A stretch of 64,000 nucleotides of DNA from Winogradskyella schleiferi. GTDB lineage: Bacteria; Bacteroidota; Bacteroidia; Flavobacteriales; Flavobacteriaceae. Shown here piece by piece: positions 29,134 through 38,541 of the stretch. Every line of letters begins with the position of its first letter. The first letter of the stretch is position 1. The position numbers were made by a program, and so were the translations under genes. The DNA lies in NCBI RefSeq assembly GCF_013394655.1, contig NZ_CP053351.1, forward strand, positions 4,380,001-4,444,000, given 5' to 3'. The notes beneath the pieces were generated by a model. It saw only the letters and a program-made list of their open reading frames with translations, was not told where the DNA came from and made no database searches.

Positions 29134-30198
29134 ATGAAAGCCATAATTCATAAAGACAATTATTTAAGTCACCTCATAGGTTTGACACTTGTTCTTATGG
29201 CGATAAGTGATATTTTGCAATCTAAAGAAGTCATACTCGTTAGTGCATTATTATCATTTGGCATTTTTGTATTATGTTTTCCGATGAAGGAGCGATTTTG
29301 GTTTTCGGAAGCTATGATTTTTGTGGTTTTCTTAATCGTAATGTCACTCATAAATCTCTTTTTCACCGAAAACGGACTAGGTGGGTCAATTACTTTAATG
29401 GGTAATTTGCTCTTAGCCTATGTCTTTATTTTATTAGAAAATAAAAACTTGACTTTTTGGGTTGTTTTATCATATGCAATTACCATAGGTTTCATAGCTT
29501 ATAAATTATTTATTTTAAATGCAGATCCTAATGAGATTTATGAAAGTTTAAGTAGAAACCACGCTGGTTTCGTTGTTGTATTTTGGACAGGATTTTTATT
29601 GTTTTATTTAAAAATCACCTATAATCTTTACCTATTAATTTTCCCAATCTTTGGACTAATACTTTCATTTTTCTTGTTCGGAAGGACAAGTTTAATTGTA
29701 AGTGCTCTATTAGTGCTATTGGTTTTCTTTTATAAATTCAGGAAAAACAGGGTTATACAATTTCTATTAGTCTCAGCACTAGTTGTCGCTTGTTATTACC
29801 TATTTCTCGACTTTGGGGATAAACTAACATCTGACACCAATTTAGGAGCGGGTTTGGACACGCCACGCTGGGAGTTGTGGAGAATTTATTTTGAACACAT
29901 TAATTTTGTGAATTTATTTACAGGAGTGGATGTTTCTGTTTTACCTATGTACGACCAATTTAGTGGAAATCCTCATAATTCCTTTATTAAATTTCATTCT
30001 AGAGCTGGTATTGGTAGTATTGTTTTTATCATTTTATTTGTCGTTTCTATTTTCAAATACATTAAATATAGGCATTATTATATATTATGGCTTCTTTTAC
30101 TTTTAACAATAAGAGCTTCATTTGACGGCGACATGTTTGTTGGGAATTTCGACTTCATCTTTTTTATCATGACTTTTTATTGGATTAAAACAGATTAA
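29134..30198 (+). CDS. Wzy-like polysaccharide polymerase (O-antigen ligase/polymerase family)
   Basis: This 354-residue membrane protein has about 10 hydrophobic segments and a large periplasmic loop near residues 235-290. The loop holds TPRWELWRIYF and FSGNPHNSFIKF; the R...W and PHNxF pattern is typical of Wzy_C/WaaL proteins. In a locus with a flippase and Wza/Wzc it most likely polymerises repeat units in the periplasm. It lies 5 nt after the GT42-like gene. A ligase role cannot be excluded by sequence alone. Confidence 0.82.
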   Translation: MKAIIHKDNYLSHLIGLTLVLMAISDILQSKEVILVSALLSFGIFVLCFPMKERFWFSEAMIFVVFLIVMSLINLFFTENGLGGSITLMGNLLLAYVFILLENKNLTFWVVLSYAITIGFIAYKLFILNADPNEIYESLSRNHAGFVVVFWTGFLLFYLKITYNLYLLIFPIFGLILSFFLFGRTSLIVSALLVLLVFFYKFRKNRVIQFLLVSALVVACYYLFLDFGDKLTSDTNLGAGLDTPRWELWRIYFEHINFVNLFTGVDVSVLPMYDQFSGNPHNSFIKFHSRAGIGSIVFIILFVVSIFKYIKYRHYYILWLLLLLTIRASFDGDMFVGNFDFIFFIMTFYWIKTD

Positions 30199-30199
30199 T

Positions 30200-30994
30200 A
30201 TGACTATAGATTTCTCTATAATAACAGTGGCCTACAATAGCGAAAAAACTATTGAACGTACTATTAAATCAGTTTTGAATCAATCTTTTGAAAACTATGA
30301 ATATATTATTATAGATGGTAATTCAAATGATAAAACCAACGCTATTATAATTCAATATAAAGAAAAATTCAAAGGAGGTATAATACATGTTTCTGAACCA
30401 GATAAAGGGATTTATGATGCCATGAATAAAGGTATTGCATTAGCAAAAGGTAAGGTAATAGGACTGTTAAATTCTGATGATTATTATTATCATAACACCT
30501 TGGACATGGTTTATGATGCTTTTCAAAAAACAGACCAAAAATCAGTTTTAACAGGAGAACTCATATTTAAAAGCGAAACGACAGAACAGTTATTAAGAAC
30601 AAGTAAAGCGCGATTTCTACAGAAAACAAAGCATTATAAAAATGGTGTTAGGCATCCTGCAACCTTTGTTCCTAAAGTTATTTATGACGATGTCGGATTG
30701 TTTAACTTAAATTATAAAATAGCATCAGATGCGGAACTGATGTATAGAATTTATAAAGCGGAATACGAGTTTGTATTTATAAACAAACCTTTGCTGGTTA
30801 TGTGCGATGGAGGCGCTTCAAATACCAAAGGGCTTTATAAGCAGCTTGTGCATGAGAATAGATTGTTTTTAAAAACCTATTGCCCAAATATTTTTTTAAG
30901 ATTCTTTTATATCACTTCTGCGAAATTAAGATTAGCAACTAAAGAGGTTATGGCCAATCTTGTATCTATATATAGAAAAATCGAAAATCAATAA
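30200..30994 (+). CDS. Family 2 glycosyltransferase
   Basis: This 264-residue GT-A enzyme starts FSIITVAYNSEKTIERTIKSVL. It has IIDGNSNDKT, then EPDKGIYDAMNKGI, and LLNSDDYYY, which carries the metal-binding DxD-like pair. These features match the WcaA/WcaE-like GT2 group acting on lipid-linked intermediates. Donor and acceptor are unknown. It follows the polymerase by 1 nt and precedes the ATP-grasp genes. Confidence 0.9.
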   Translation: MTIDFSIITVAYNSEKTIERTIKSVLNQSFENYEYIIIDGNSNDKTNAIIIQYKEKFKGGIIHVSEPDKGIYDAMNKGIALAKGKVIGLLNSDDYYYHNTLDMVYDAFQKTDQKSVLTGELIFKSETTEQLLRTSKARFLQKTKHYKNGVRHPATFVPKVIYDDVGLFNLNYKIASDAELMYRIYKAEYEFVFINKPLLVMCDGGASNTKGLYKQLVHENRLFLKTYCPNIFLRFFYITSAKLRLATKEVMANLVSIYRKIENQ

Positions 30995-31007
30995 GTCAAT
31001 CTAAAAA

Positions 31008-32024
31008 ATGAAAAAAATAATTTTCCTTACTAACTATAAAAATATTATTCCGCAACGGAGTAATGAGATAGAAGGGTTAAAATTAAATATTATTTCAGAC
31101 GTATTAGAGGCAGAAGGTTTTCGTTGTGAAGAAATGAGAATTAACGAATTTGTTTTACAATTAAATGAGCAAGAAAGTATTGATGGTGTTTATTTCTTTT
31201 ATACCAGCAGTCAATATCCTATTTATAAGAGTTATATTCTAGATATTCTACTTCAAATTAAATTAAGAGGAGGGATCTTAATCCCTGAGTTGAGACATTT
31301 TATATCGCATGAGAATAAAAACTTTCAAGAACTTGAGAAAGTCAGATTAGGAATTAATAGTCCTTATGGTGTTCCCTTTGGGACCTACGAAGAAGGTCTA
31401 GAGGCTTTGAGTAATACGTCATATCCTGTGGTAATAAAGAAAGCAACAGGATTTAGGAGTAGAAATGTAAAGCTTGCAAATGACACAAAGGAAGGAAAAC
31501 AAATACTTTCTAAACTTTTAGAACGAAATTTAATATTTAACAGAGATAGCCTTTACTATCTTTATAGAAGATTTAAGAATAAAAAGCATTACCCAAAGCG
31601 GTTCGGAAAGATTATCATTCAAGAGTTTCTACCCAATCTTACTCACGATTGGAAAATTCTTGTCTTTGGAAATTGTTGTATCGGAGGGAAGCGTTTTGTT
31701 AAAAAAAATGATTTTAGGGCTTCTGGGAGTAAGTTATATTCACTAGAACAAGACCCACCAGATAGCGTTTTGAGTTTTGCATTGAGAAACAAACAGATTT
31801 TAGAATGTCCCAATATATCTATGGATATTTCAGAAAATCAAGGAGATATACAATTATTGGAGTACCAAACCATGCATTTTTCCTTATTAGCTTGGAAATC
31901 TATTCACTATTTTGAATTTGAGGATGGTAGTTGGAAAAAGAAATTAATAACTAATGAGCTCGAGTATTATATGGGACTTGGAATCAATGAACATATAAAG
32001 AGCTTAGAGAATAATTCAATTTAG
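31008..32024 (+). CDS. ATP-grasp protein, RimK-like (copy 1 of a tandem pair)
   Basis: I recognise the fold but not a named family. The 338-residue protein has an N-terminal preATP-grasp part (IIFLTNYKN). Next come YPVVIKKATGFRSRNVKL (the nucleotide-binding Lys strand), IIIQEFLPNLTHDWKILVFGN and GKRFVKKNDFRASGS, which match the QEF...D(W/Y)R(I/V)LV...(K/R)R...FR.N blocks of RimK-type ligases. It ends with SMDISENQGDIQLLEYQ, where the Mg-binding acidic residues lie. Such enzymes join a carboxylate to an amine. The paralogue follows 3 nt later. The location suggests modification of the polysaccharide or its precursors. Confidence 0.75.
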   Translation: MKKIIFLTNYKNIIPQRSNEIEGLKLNIISDVLEAEGFRCEEMRINEFVLQLNEQESIDGVYFFYTSSQYPIYKSYILDILLQIKLRGGILIPELRHFISHENKNFQELEKVRLGINSPYGVPFGTYEEGLEALSNTSYPVVIKKATGFRSRNVKLANDTKEGKQILSKLLERNLIFNRDSLYYLYRRFKNKKHYPKRFGKIIIQEFLPNLTHDWKILVFGNCCIGGKRFVKKNDFRASGSKLYSLEQDPPDSVLSFALRNKQILECPNISMDISENQGDIQLLEYQTMHFSLLAWKSIHYFEFEDGSWKKKLITNELEYYMGLGINEHIKSLENNSI

Positions 32025-32027
32025 CTT

Positions 32028-33032
32028 ATGAGAAAAATAATATTTCTTACTAATTATAAAAATATTATTCCGCAGCGAAATCACGAGATAGAGGGTTTAA
32101 ATTTAAAGCTCTTCTCAGAAGTCTTCCGGGCAAACGATTTTCATTGTGAGGAAATAACGATTAACACATTTATAGAGCAATCTCAAGAGCAAGAAAATAT
32201 AGAAGGCGTTTATTTCTTTTACACAAGCAGTCAATACCCAATATATAAAAGCTTTATTCTCGATATCCTTATTCAAATAACATTGAGAGGTGGAATATTA
32301 GTACCTGAGATTAGACACTTTCTGGCTCATGAAAACAAAAATTTTCAAGAGCTCGAAAAAGTAAGGATTGGTATTAGAAGTCCATATGGAATACCAATTG
32401 GAACCTATGACGAAGGTGTTGAAACACTCAAAAAAGTATCGTATCCAGCTGTCATAAAAAAGTACACGGGATTTCGCAGTAGAAATGTAAAACTTGCAAA
32501 TAATATTGAAGAAGGCAAAAAAATACTATCAAAAATGTTGGAAAACAACTTTCAACTTAGTCTTGATGGCCTTTATTACATTTATAGACGGTTTAAGAAT
32601 AAAAAACATTACCCTAAAAAATTCGGAAAATTAATTATTCAAGAATTCATACCAGACCTAACTCATGATTGGAAAATATTAGTGTTAGGCGATAAATGCC
32701 TTGGTGGCAAACGCTATGTGAGAAAAAATGACTTTAGAGCTTCAGGAAGTAAGCTATATGAAATGGAAGAAGATCCACCAGAAAACGTACTAAGCTTTGC
32801 ATTAAAATGTAAGCAGCAGTTAAATTGTCCTAACGTTTCTTTAGATATTTCTGAAAAGAATGGGGATTTACAATTGTTAGAATACCAAACAATGCACTTT
32901 GCAATATTAGGAGGAGATCCGGATTACTATTTTCAAAAAGAAGAAGAAATTTGGCATAAACGAGAAATAACTCAAGACATAGAATACTATATGGGAATTG
33001 GTATGGTTGATTATATAAAGAATATCGAATAA
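32028..33032 (+). CDS. ATP-grasp protein, RimK-like (copy 2 of a tandem pair)
   Basis: This 334-residue protein is homologous to the previous gene along its whole length, with identical or near-identical blocks such as IIFLTNYKNIIPQR, YFFYTSSQYPIYKS and HENKNFQELEKVR. The ATP-grasp blocks are retained (YPAVIKKYTGFRSRNVKL, IIQEFIPDLTHDWKILVLGD, GKRYVRKNDFRASGS, SLDISEKNGDLQLLEYQ). The C-terminal tail and the segment after KVSYP have diverged most, and the DNA is clearly divergent at third positions. So it is an old duplication, probably with distinct specificity. It begins 3 nt after copy 1. Confidence 0.75.
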   Translation: MRKIIFLTNYKNIIPQRNHEIEGLNLKLFSEVFRANDFHCEEITINTFIEQSQEQENIEGVYFFYTSSQYPIYKSFILDILIQITLRGGILVPEIRHFLAHENKNFQELEKVRIGIRSPYGIPIGTYDEGVETLKKVSYPAVIKKYTGFRSRNVKLANNIEEGKKILSKMLENNFQLSLDGLYYIYRRFKNKKHYPKKFGKLIIQEFIPDLTHDWKILVLGDKCLGGKRYVRKNDFRASGSKLYEMEEDPPENVLSFALKCKQQLNCPNVSLDISEKNGDLQLLEYQTMHFAILGGDPDYYFQKEEEIWHKREITQDIEYYMGIGMVDYIKNIE

Positions 33033-33090
33033 ACATCAAATATTGAATTAATCAAACAATTAGGATTAATAAAAAAGAAATTAAAAGCCT

Positions 33091-34044
33091 ATGTTTAATT
33101 TTAATGAATTTATAAAGCAAATTGCCTCTAAATCCCTTTTTGGAACACTGTTGTATGCGAAAACAAGAGCAGTATATGAGAAATTTATGATGCATAGATT
33201 TACAGATCATGCCTATATAAAACACACTTATAAAAAGAGATTTGGTCACCCAATTAACCTAAAAAACCCTCAAACATATACTGAAAAGTTACAATGGTTG
33301 AAGTTGTTTTACAGAAATGATAGTATGCCCATTGTTACGGATAAATATGAAGTGCACAACTATTTAACTAATTTGGGGTATGAGCATTTACTCAACGATG
33401 TCATTGGTGTATATACCAATGCAGATGATATTGATTTTGACATATTGCCAAAATCTTTTGTGGCTAAAGCAACTCATGGCTGTAGCTCTAATTTAATATG
33501 TAAAGATAAAAATGAGTTAGATTGGAGTAAGTGGCAAAACATCATGAATTCTTGGTTAAAATTAAATGTTTATGCATTAGGGAGAGAGTGGAACTATAAA
33601 GACATTAAGCCTAGAATCATAATAGAAAAACTGATTGAACATCAACCGCTCATTGATTATAAATTTATGTGCTTTAATGGAGAACCAAAATATATACAAA
33701 TCAATAATGATTTAGACGGAGTTCACTATGTGGATTTTTATGATATTGATTGGAATCGGGTTGATTTTACGTATAATAAATTCAAAAAGTCCAATCACGT
33801 TTTACCTATTCCTCCACAATTTGAAGAAATGAAAAGGCTTGCAACAAAACTAAGCGCTCCATTTCCTTATGTAAGAGTTGATTTTTACAACCCACCCGGT
33901 AAAATTCTTTTTGGGGAGTTAACATTTTTCCCAGGTAGTGGTTTACTTCCGCTTATTCCAGTAAAAAATAATTACGATCTTTTATTGGGTTCACAGCTAA
34001 AACTGCCCAAAGCAAACCATAATTTGCTTTTACTGAACAAGTAA
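33091..34044 (+). CDS. TupA-like ATP-grasp protein
   Basis: This 317-residue protein matches the TupA-like ATP-grasp family (Pfam ATPgrasp_TupA). It opens with HPINLKNPQTYTEKLQWLKLF and DKYEVHNYL, then has SFVAKATHGCSSN, RIIIEKLIEH, DYKFMCFNGEPKYIQI and PYVRVDFYN...FGELTFFPGSG. TupA in alkaliphilic Bacillus is required for teichuronopeptide, a glutamate-containing wall polymer, and many homologues sit in capsule and O-antigen loci. Here it follows two other ATP-grasp genes. A role in adding amino acids or amides to the polymer is inferred, not shown. Confidence 0.88.
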   Translation: MFNFNEFIKQIASKSLFGTLLYAKTRAVYEKFMMHRFTDHAYIKHTYKKRFGHPINLKNPQTYTEKLQWLKLFYRNDSMPIVTDKYEVHNYLTNLGYEHLLNDVIGVYTNADDIDFDILPKSFVAKATHGCSSNLICKDKNELDWSKWQNIMNSWLKLNVYALGREWNYKDIKPRIIIEKLIEHQPLIDYKFMCFNGEPKYIQINNDLDGVHYVDFYDIDWNRVDFTYNKFKKSNHVLPIPPQFEEMKRLATKLSAPFPYVRVDFYNPPGKILFGELTFFPGSGLLPLIPVKNNYDLLLGSQLKLPKANHNLLLLNK

Positions 34045-34345
34045 GCCCAAAACACGACACATTTTTACCACAACACTGCCACAACATTTCGTGAGAAGGG
34101 TTGAATCTTCTGCAATTATATGAATTTATTTTAAGTGATCAATAAATTCGTATATCGATAGAATTTGCTGTTTATAACCCAAAAAGCGCAATTAATCCCA
34201 ATAATATGTAACTGGCTGAAAACGAAATAATTTCAAAATATGCTGTATTTAATTTGTATGGGTTGAATCTACTTAAACCACTTGTTTTTGGACTAACTTA
34301 TCAACGTCAAAGTAAGTTTAATTAATCCCTTAATTCCCTCTTGTT
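34045..34345 (+). other. 301-nt spacer within the polysaccharide locus
   Basis: No gene is seen. The 11-mer GGGTTGAATCT occurs twice (34098-34108 and 34260-34270). No clear terminator or promoter was found. The break may mark a second transcription unit for the last glycosyltransferase. Confidence 0.4.
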
Positions 34346-35137
34346 ATGATATCAGTAATTATGTCCGTTTACAATGCCGAGAAGTATTTAAAAGAGGCCG
34401 TTGATAGTATTTTAAACCAAACGTATCAAGATTTTGAGTTTATAATTTTCAACGACTGTTCAACAGATAAGTCAACGACTATTTTAAAACAGTATGAAGA
34501 GAACCACCCAAAAATTAAAGTTATATATAACACAGAAAATTTAGGCCTCACTAAAAATTTAAATAGCGCAATTGCTATTGCAAATGGAGACTATATTGCA
34601 AGGATGGATGCTGATGATGTATCAAAACCGAATAGGTTCGAAAATCAGATGGCTTTTTTGACAAAACATACACATATAGATATTTTAGGAACTTTTTCCA
34701 ATGATATAGATGAAAACGGTAAAATTAAGCGAACGCGCACCGTACCTGTGAGACATAGCGATATCATTGCAATGTTACCAAAGTTTAGTCCCATATCTCA
34801 CCCGACAGTAATATTTAAAAAAGCGAGTTTGGCTAAAATAGGATTTTACAATCCTAAATACAGAACGTCTCAGGATTTAGAAATGTGGTTTAGAGCAGCA
34901 AGTGCAGGTTTAATATTTCATAATATTCCTGACTACTTATTTGAGTATAGAGTTGATACGACGTTTTTATCAAGAAAAAACTTTCAATTTAGATGTAACG
35001 ATTGTAAACTAAGATTGGAAGGTTACAAACGCATTAAATTGCCTTGGTACAAATATATTTATGCATTTATTCCATTGGCATTGGGAATGGTGCCTAATTC
35101 TATCTATATGCAATTAAGAAGATTGGATCCTAGATAA
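34346..35137 (+). CDS. Family 2 glycosyltransferase
   Basis: This 263-residue GT-A enzyme begins ISVIMSVYNAEKYLKEAVDSIL. It has IIFNDCSTDKST, the metal motif ARMDADDVS near residue 90, and SQDLEMWFRAASAG with the ED-like acid. It is typical of GT2 enzymes in capsule clusters. It is the last plus-strand gene of the locus, separated from the ATP-grasp genes by 300 nt and convergent with the wza-wzc operon. Sugar specificity is not readable. Confidence 0.9.
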   Translation: MISVIMSVYNAEKYLKEAVDSILNQTYQDFEFIIFNDCSTDKSTTILKQYEENHPKIKVIYNTENLGLTKNLNSAIAIANGDYIARMDADDVSKPNRFENQMAFLTKHTHIDILGTFSNDIDENGKIKRTRTVPVRHSDIIAMLPKFSPISHPTVIFKKASLAKIGFYNPKYRTSQDLEMWFRAASAGLIFHNIPDYLFEYRVDTTFLSRKNFQFRCNDCKLRLEGYKRIKLPWYKYIYAFIPLALGMVPNSIYMQLRRLDPR

Positions 35138-35353
35138 TTTTATTTCGTGTTCTATTCTGAAGTATTAATTTGTTAAATAGGTTTTTCCAACCCATCATTA
35201 CGTTTTTCGCATTTTACAAGAAGAATTAGTAAAAAACAAAATCAATCATACATTGAGAGCTTGTTATGCTGAGTTTAAAAAAAGAAACCCCATAATTCTT
35301 TTATAGAAGATTCTCAGGTAATTATATATAATGTAAATATAAAACTACCACAA

Positions 35354-36178
35354 TTATACTTGTTTAAAATTAGTATTTAACGCAGCCTGGTCAACTTCAG
35401 AAAGATTAAAGTCGGTTAAGACTTTTACATTCATATGTTTTAAAGTCTCAATATCTTCTGTGTTATAATTAGAATTTTCCCAACGGCTTACAGCATAAGC
35501 TCTAGTTTTTAAATATTCAATATAGTCTTCGGTATATTTGTCATCTACACCAAAGCCCATAAACAATGCTAGTCTAGGAGATATTGACTTCTTTTTTAAA
35601 AAATTGGGTAATCGTTTTGTTATACCAGGATGAAAAGAATGGTTTGGGAATAGAGAAATAATGTCTGTATTAGGAGAATGTGTTGTGGTAAGTTTCCAAA
35701 TAATAACATCTCCAACTTCACTTTTCACATTAATTATCTTTCCCTTCTCAATACTCTGTTGTAAATGTGATTCAGTCCTAAGACACAGGCCTTTGGAGTG
35801 TTTAGAGTGATCTTGTAAATAAATTCCGAGCCTAAGTAGCGAATAGTCTTTATCCTTAAACTCTAGACTTTCTTTATTGTCCCGATCTCTTGAGTCTTTA
35901 TGAAATCCACTAAGAGAGGTGTTATAAGATAAGGTGCTATCACCAAAGTAAATTAGATTATTATGACCCGTAGATTCTTTATAAATATTAATTATACGCT
36001 TATCCGTAATAATTTTTGAAAGAAATTTAGCTGACAGTAAATCGCCTTTATGATTTTTGTCTTTCTCCGCATATTCTCTAAATGTTTCAATCTCTTGGTT
36101 ACTGAATACATTTTTGATAACCATCCATCCGTACTTATCGATTTGTTCTTTTTTTGTCATAATAATTTCATTTATCAT
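35354..36178 (-). CDS. PhyH-like Fe(II)/2-oxoglutarate dioxygenase
   Basis: This 274-residue protein has the phytanoyl-CoA dioxygenase layout: YGWMVIKNVFSNQEIETF at the start, the iron ligands His93-x-Asp95 in GFHKDSRD, and the distal His167 in GDVIIWKLTTTHSPN. A likely 2-oxoglutarate Arg follows in HPGITKRL. Such enzymes hydroxylate small molecules or sugars. It lies 21 nt after wzc on the same strand and is probably the third gene of wza-wzc-phyH, so hydroxylating a substituent of the exported polymer is possible. The start could also be the ATG at 36160 (MTKKEQ). Confidence 0.75.
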   Translation of the reverse strand: MINEIIMTKKEQIDKYGWMVIKNVFSNQEIETFREYAEKDKNHKGDLLSAKFLSKIITDKRIINIYKESTGHNNLIYFGDSTLSYNTSLSGFHKDSRDRDNKESLEFKDKDYSLLRLGIYLQDHSKHSKGLCLRTESHLQQSIEKGKIINVKSEVGDVIIWKLTTTHSPNTDIISLFPNHSFHPGITKRLPNFLKKKSISPRLALFMGFGVDDKYTEDYIEYLKTRAYAVSRWENSNYNTEDIETLKHMNVKVLTDFNLSEVDQAALNTNFKQV

Positions 36179-36199
36179 ATTAATTCACTCTACAGATTA

Positions 36200-38536
36200 T
36201 TATCTAAAAACTCTTTTCCATAAAGATTTTTTTACACTACCATTATCATAGCCCAATTTGTTGTAATCGATAGCGTTCATTAGTATGTTCATGTTAGGTA
36301 AGCGATTACTTTCATATAATGTTTTTGGTACGTTCAGAAGTCTTTCAGTTAAATAATTTACTCTTACAACGTATAAAAATAAATCAGCATGGTCGGCTTG
36401 CATTAAAGTATCAGAATCCGTATTAACAGCAGGTGTTTCAACTATGACATAATCGTAATTGTTTTTACCATAATTTATTAGTTCTTCAAAACGATCGCTA
36501 TTAAGTACCTCGGATGATTTTCCAATTTTTTCACCAGCATCAATAATATCAAAATTTTGATCTTTGTATTGTGTTATAACGTCAATGGCTTTTAAGTTTT
36601 TATCCGTTAAAAAATGAAACAAGCCATTTTCTGATTTCAATTTAAGATAATTTGAAATTTTAGGGTTTCTAATATTGGCTTCAATTAATAAAACTTTTTT
36701 GTTTAGTAATGCGAATGAAGTTGCCAAATTAGTAGAAATAAATGTTTTCCCTTCTTCACAAATAGTAGATGTTACGAATATGGTATGCCTGTTTTTATTT
36801 CCACCAGAAAGCTGATGGATAATATTTGTCCGCAATAGTCGAAATGACTCTACAATATGATCATTTTTTTTAGTGCCGAAAGAAATGATTCCTTTTTTAG
36901 TATTCGCTTTCGGAATATCACCAATTAATGGTGCGTTGACATTGCTTTTGATATCGTCATAGGTGTTTATCTTATTGTTAAATAATGCTTTTAGCATAAT
37001 TATAAAAGCTGGTATAAGAAAACCTAATAGTAAACTTGTTATTAACACTATAGTTTTTCTAGGTGCAACTGGGACACTACTTCCGTATGCTTTATCAATT
37101 ATTATGGCATATGGTGCAGATACTGCTGCGGAAATTGAGTTCTCCTCTCGTTTTTGTAACAAATAGAGGTATAAAGTTTCAATAATTTCTTGCTGCCTTG
37201 TAATAACTTTTATTTCTCTTTCTTTTTTTGGAGTCGAATAAATTTGGGAGTTTAATTTTTCCTCTTGTCGCCTCGCTTCGTTTAATGTAATTCTCAAAGA
37301 TGAGCGTTGATTTATTAAACTGCGATCTATGCTTTCCCGTAAACTCTTAATTTGATCGTTCAAATTAAGAACAATCGGGTTTTCGCTATTTGCACCTTTC
37401 AATATTCTATTTCTATCTAATAATAAGTTGTTATATTTTATGGCATTTTGATTCATATTATCATCGAGCATTCCTAAATTATCAGGAATTAAATCATCCT
37501 TATTAGTCGACATATAATCAATTAGATAGTCTATTAATTTTATTTGTGAATTTAATTCAGCTATTTGCTTGGTGAGTGAGGCATTTGATGCTAACGTAAT
37601 ATTTGATTCGTAATCTATATTGCTGAGTTGATTTTCGGATTTATAGGTTTCAACACCTTGATCCAAACCTGTTAATTCCGCAGAAACATCATCTATTCTG
37701 CTGTTTAGAAATTCGTTGGTGTTTTTTGCTATAAGATTTTTATAATTGATTGCATCTTGGTTGTAATACCAAACTAAGCTATCTAATACTTCTATGGCTT
37801 TTTGTTTAATAGGATCTTGTAACTTGAGTATTAGCAGATTAGATTTTGGATTCTCAGCAGTTATTTCAATTCGTTTTTTAAATGCAATGGCAACTTCCTC
37901 TAACGGACTTATTTTTATTAGTATTTCCGACTGTTCCTTATTCTCTATTTGATTAGGTGTGACTATAATATCACCAAAATCCCAAGACATTTTCTCGCCA
38001 AAACCACCTGTACTAATTTTATTGCCATTACTATCAAAAAGTTCGTACTTATTGTCAGAAATTGATTTTATAGTAAAGGATGAATTTAAATTATTTAAGC
38101 CTTGATCATTTAATAAAAAATGAATTTTAAAAGGCATTTGGTCTTTATAAATTTCTTTAGTAACCAATCCGTTTTTTACAAAATATCTGATGTTGAGACC
38201 CAAGTCTTTAACGACTCTTTCAATAATAGATTTTGATTTTAAGATGCCTATTTCCGTATCGATAGAAGTTTTAGGACCTGCAAACAAACCTAAATCTTGG
38301 AACACAGAAATCTCGGAAGTTGAACCTCCATCGTTATCTTCATCATTTATTAAAATGGTTGACGACACCTCGTATTCGTATGTCGCGAATTTTAAATAAG
38401 CAAAGGCTAGAGCCAAAGCTAAGGCAACTCCTATTAAAAAGAATTTCCAATAATAGCTATACTTTTTAATGGTATCCCTAAGATCAATTCTATCTCTTTG
38501 AGAGAAGTCGTCTAGGCTATCTATATTTTTTCTCAT
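36200..38536 (-). CDS. wzc: Wzc-like polysaccharide co-polymerase with degenerate tyrosine-kinase domain
   Basis: This 778-residue protein has a first transmembrane helix near 30-50 and a Wzz domain. A long periplasmic coiled coil with a GNVR-like C-part (PKKEREIKVITRQQE) follows, then a second helix near 495-515 and a cytoplasmic BY-kinase domain. The Walker A motif is intact (EEGKTFIST near 594). The Walker A' strand reads LLIEANIRNP instead of the usual D-x-D, and Walker B reads VIVETPA with Glu for Asp. The C-terminal tail has only two tyrosines. It controls chain length and export with Wza; kinase activity is doubtful. Confidence 0.88.
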   Translation of the reverse strand: MRKNIDSLDDFSQRDRIDLRDTIKKYSYYWKFFLIGVALALALAFAYLKFATYEYEVSSTILINDEDNDGGSTSEISVFQDLGLFAGPKTSIDTEIGILKSKSIIERVVKDLGLNIRYFVKNGLVTKEIYKDQMPFKIHFLLNDQGLNNLNSSFTIKSISDNKYELFDSNGNKISTGGFGEKMSWDFGDIIVTPNQIENKEQSEILIKISPLEEVAIAFKKRIEITAENPKSNLLILKLQDPIKQKAIEVLDSLVWYYNQDAINYKNLIAKNTNEFLNSRIDDVSAELTGLDQGVETYKSENQLSNIDYESNITLASNASLTKQIAELNSQIKLIDYLIDYMSTNKDDLIPDNLGMLDDNMNQNAIKYNNLLLDRNRILKGANSENPIVLNLNDQIKSLRESIDRSLINQRSSLRITLNEARRQEEKLNSQIYSTPKKEREIKVITRQQEIIETLYLYLLQKREENSISAAVSAPYAIIIDKAYGSSVPVAPRKTIVLITSLLLGFLIPAFIIMLKALFNNKINTYDDIKSNVNAPLIGDIPKANTKKGIISFGTKKNDHIVESFRLLRTNIIHQLSGGNKNRHTIFVTSTICEEGKTFISTNLATSFALLNKKVLLIEANIRNPKISNYLKLKSENGLFHFLTDKNLKAIDVITQYKDQNFDIIDAGEKIGKSSEVLNSDRFEELINYGKNNYDYVIVETPAVNTDSDTLMQADHADLFLYVVRVNYLTERLLNVPKTLYESNRLPNMNILMNAIDYNKLGYDNGSVKKSLWKRVFR

Positions 38537-38541
38537 AATAT

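Noticed and set aside
34098..34270. Two copies of GGGTTGAATCT 162 nt apart
   Set aside because: A single 11-mer repeat in an AT-rich spacer, not at element ends and with no transposase nearby, is too weak to call an insertion or att pair.
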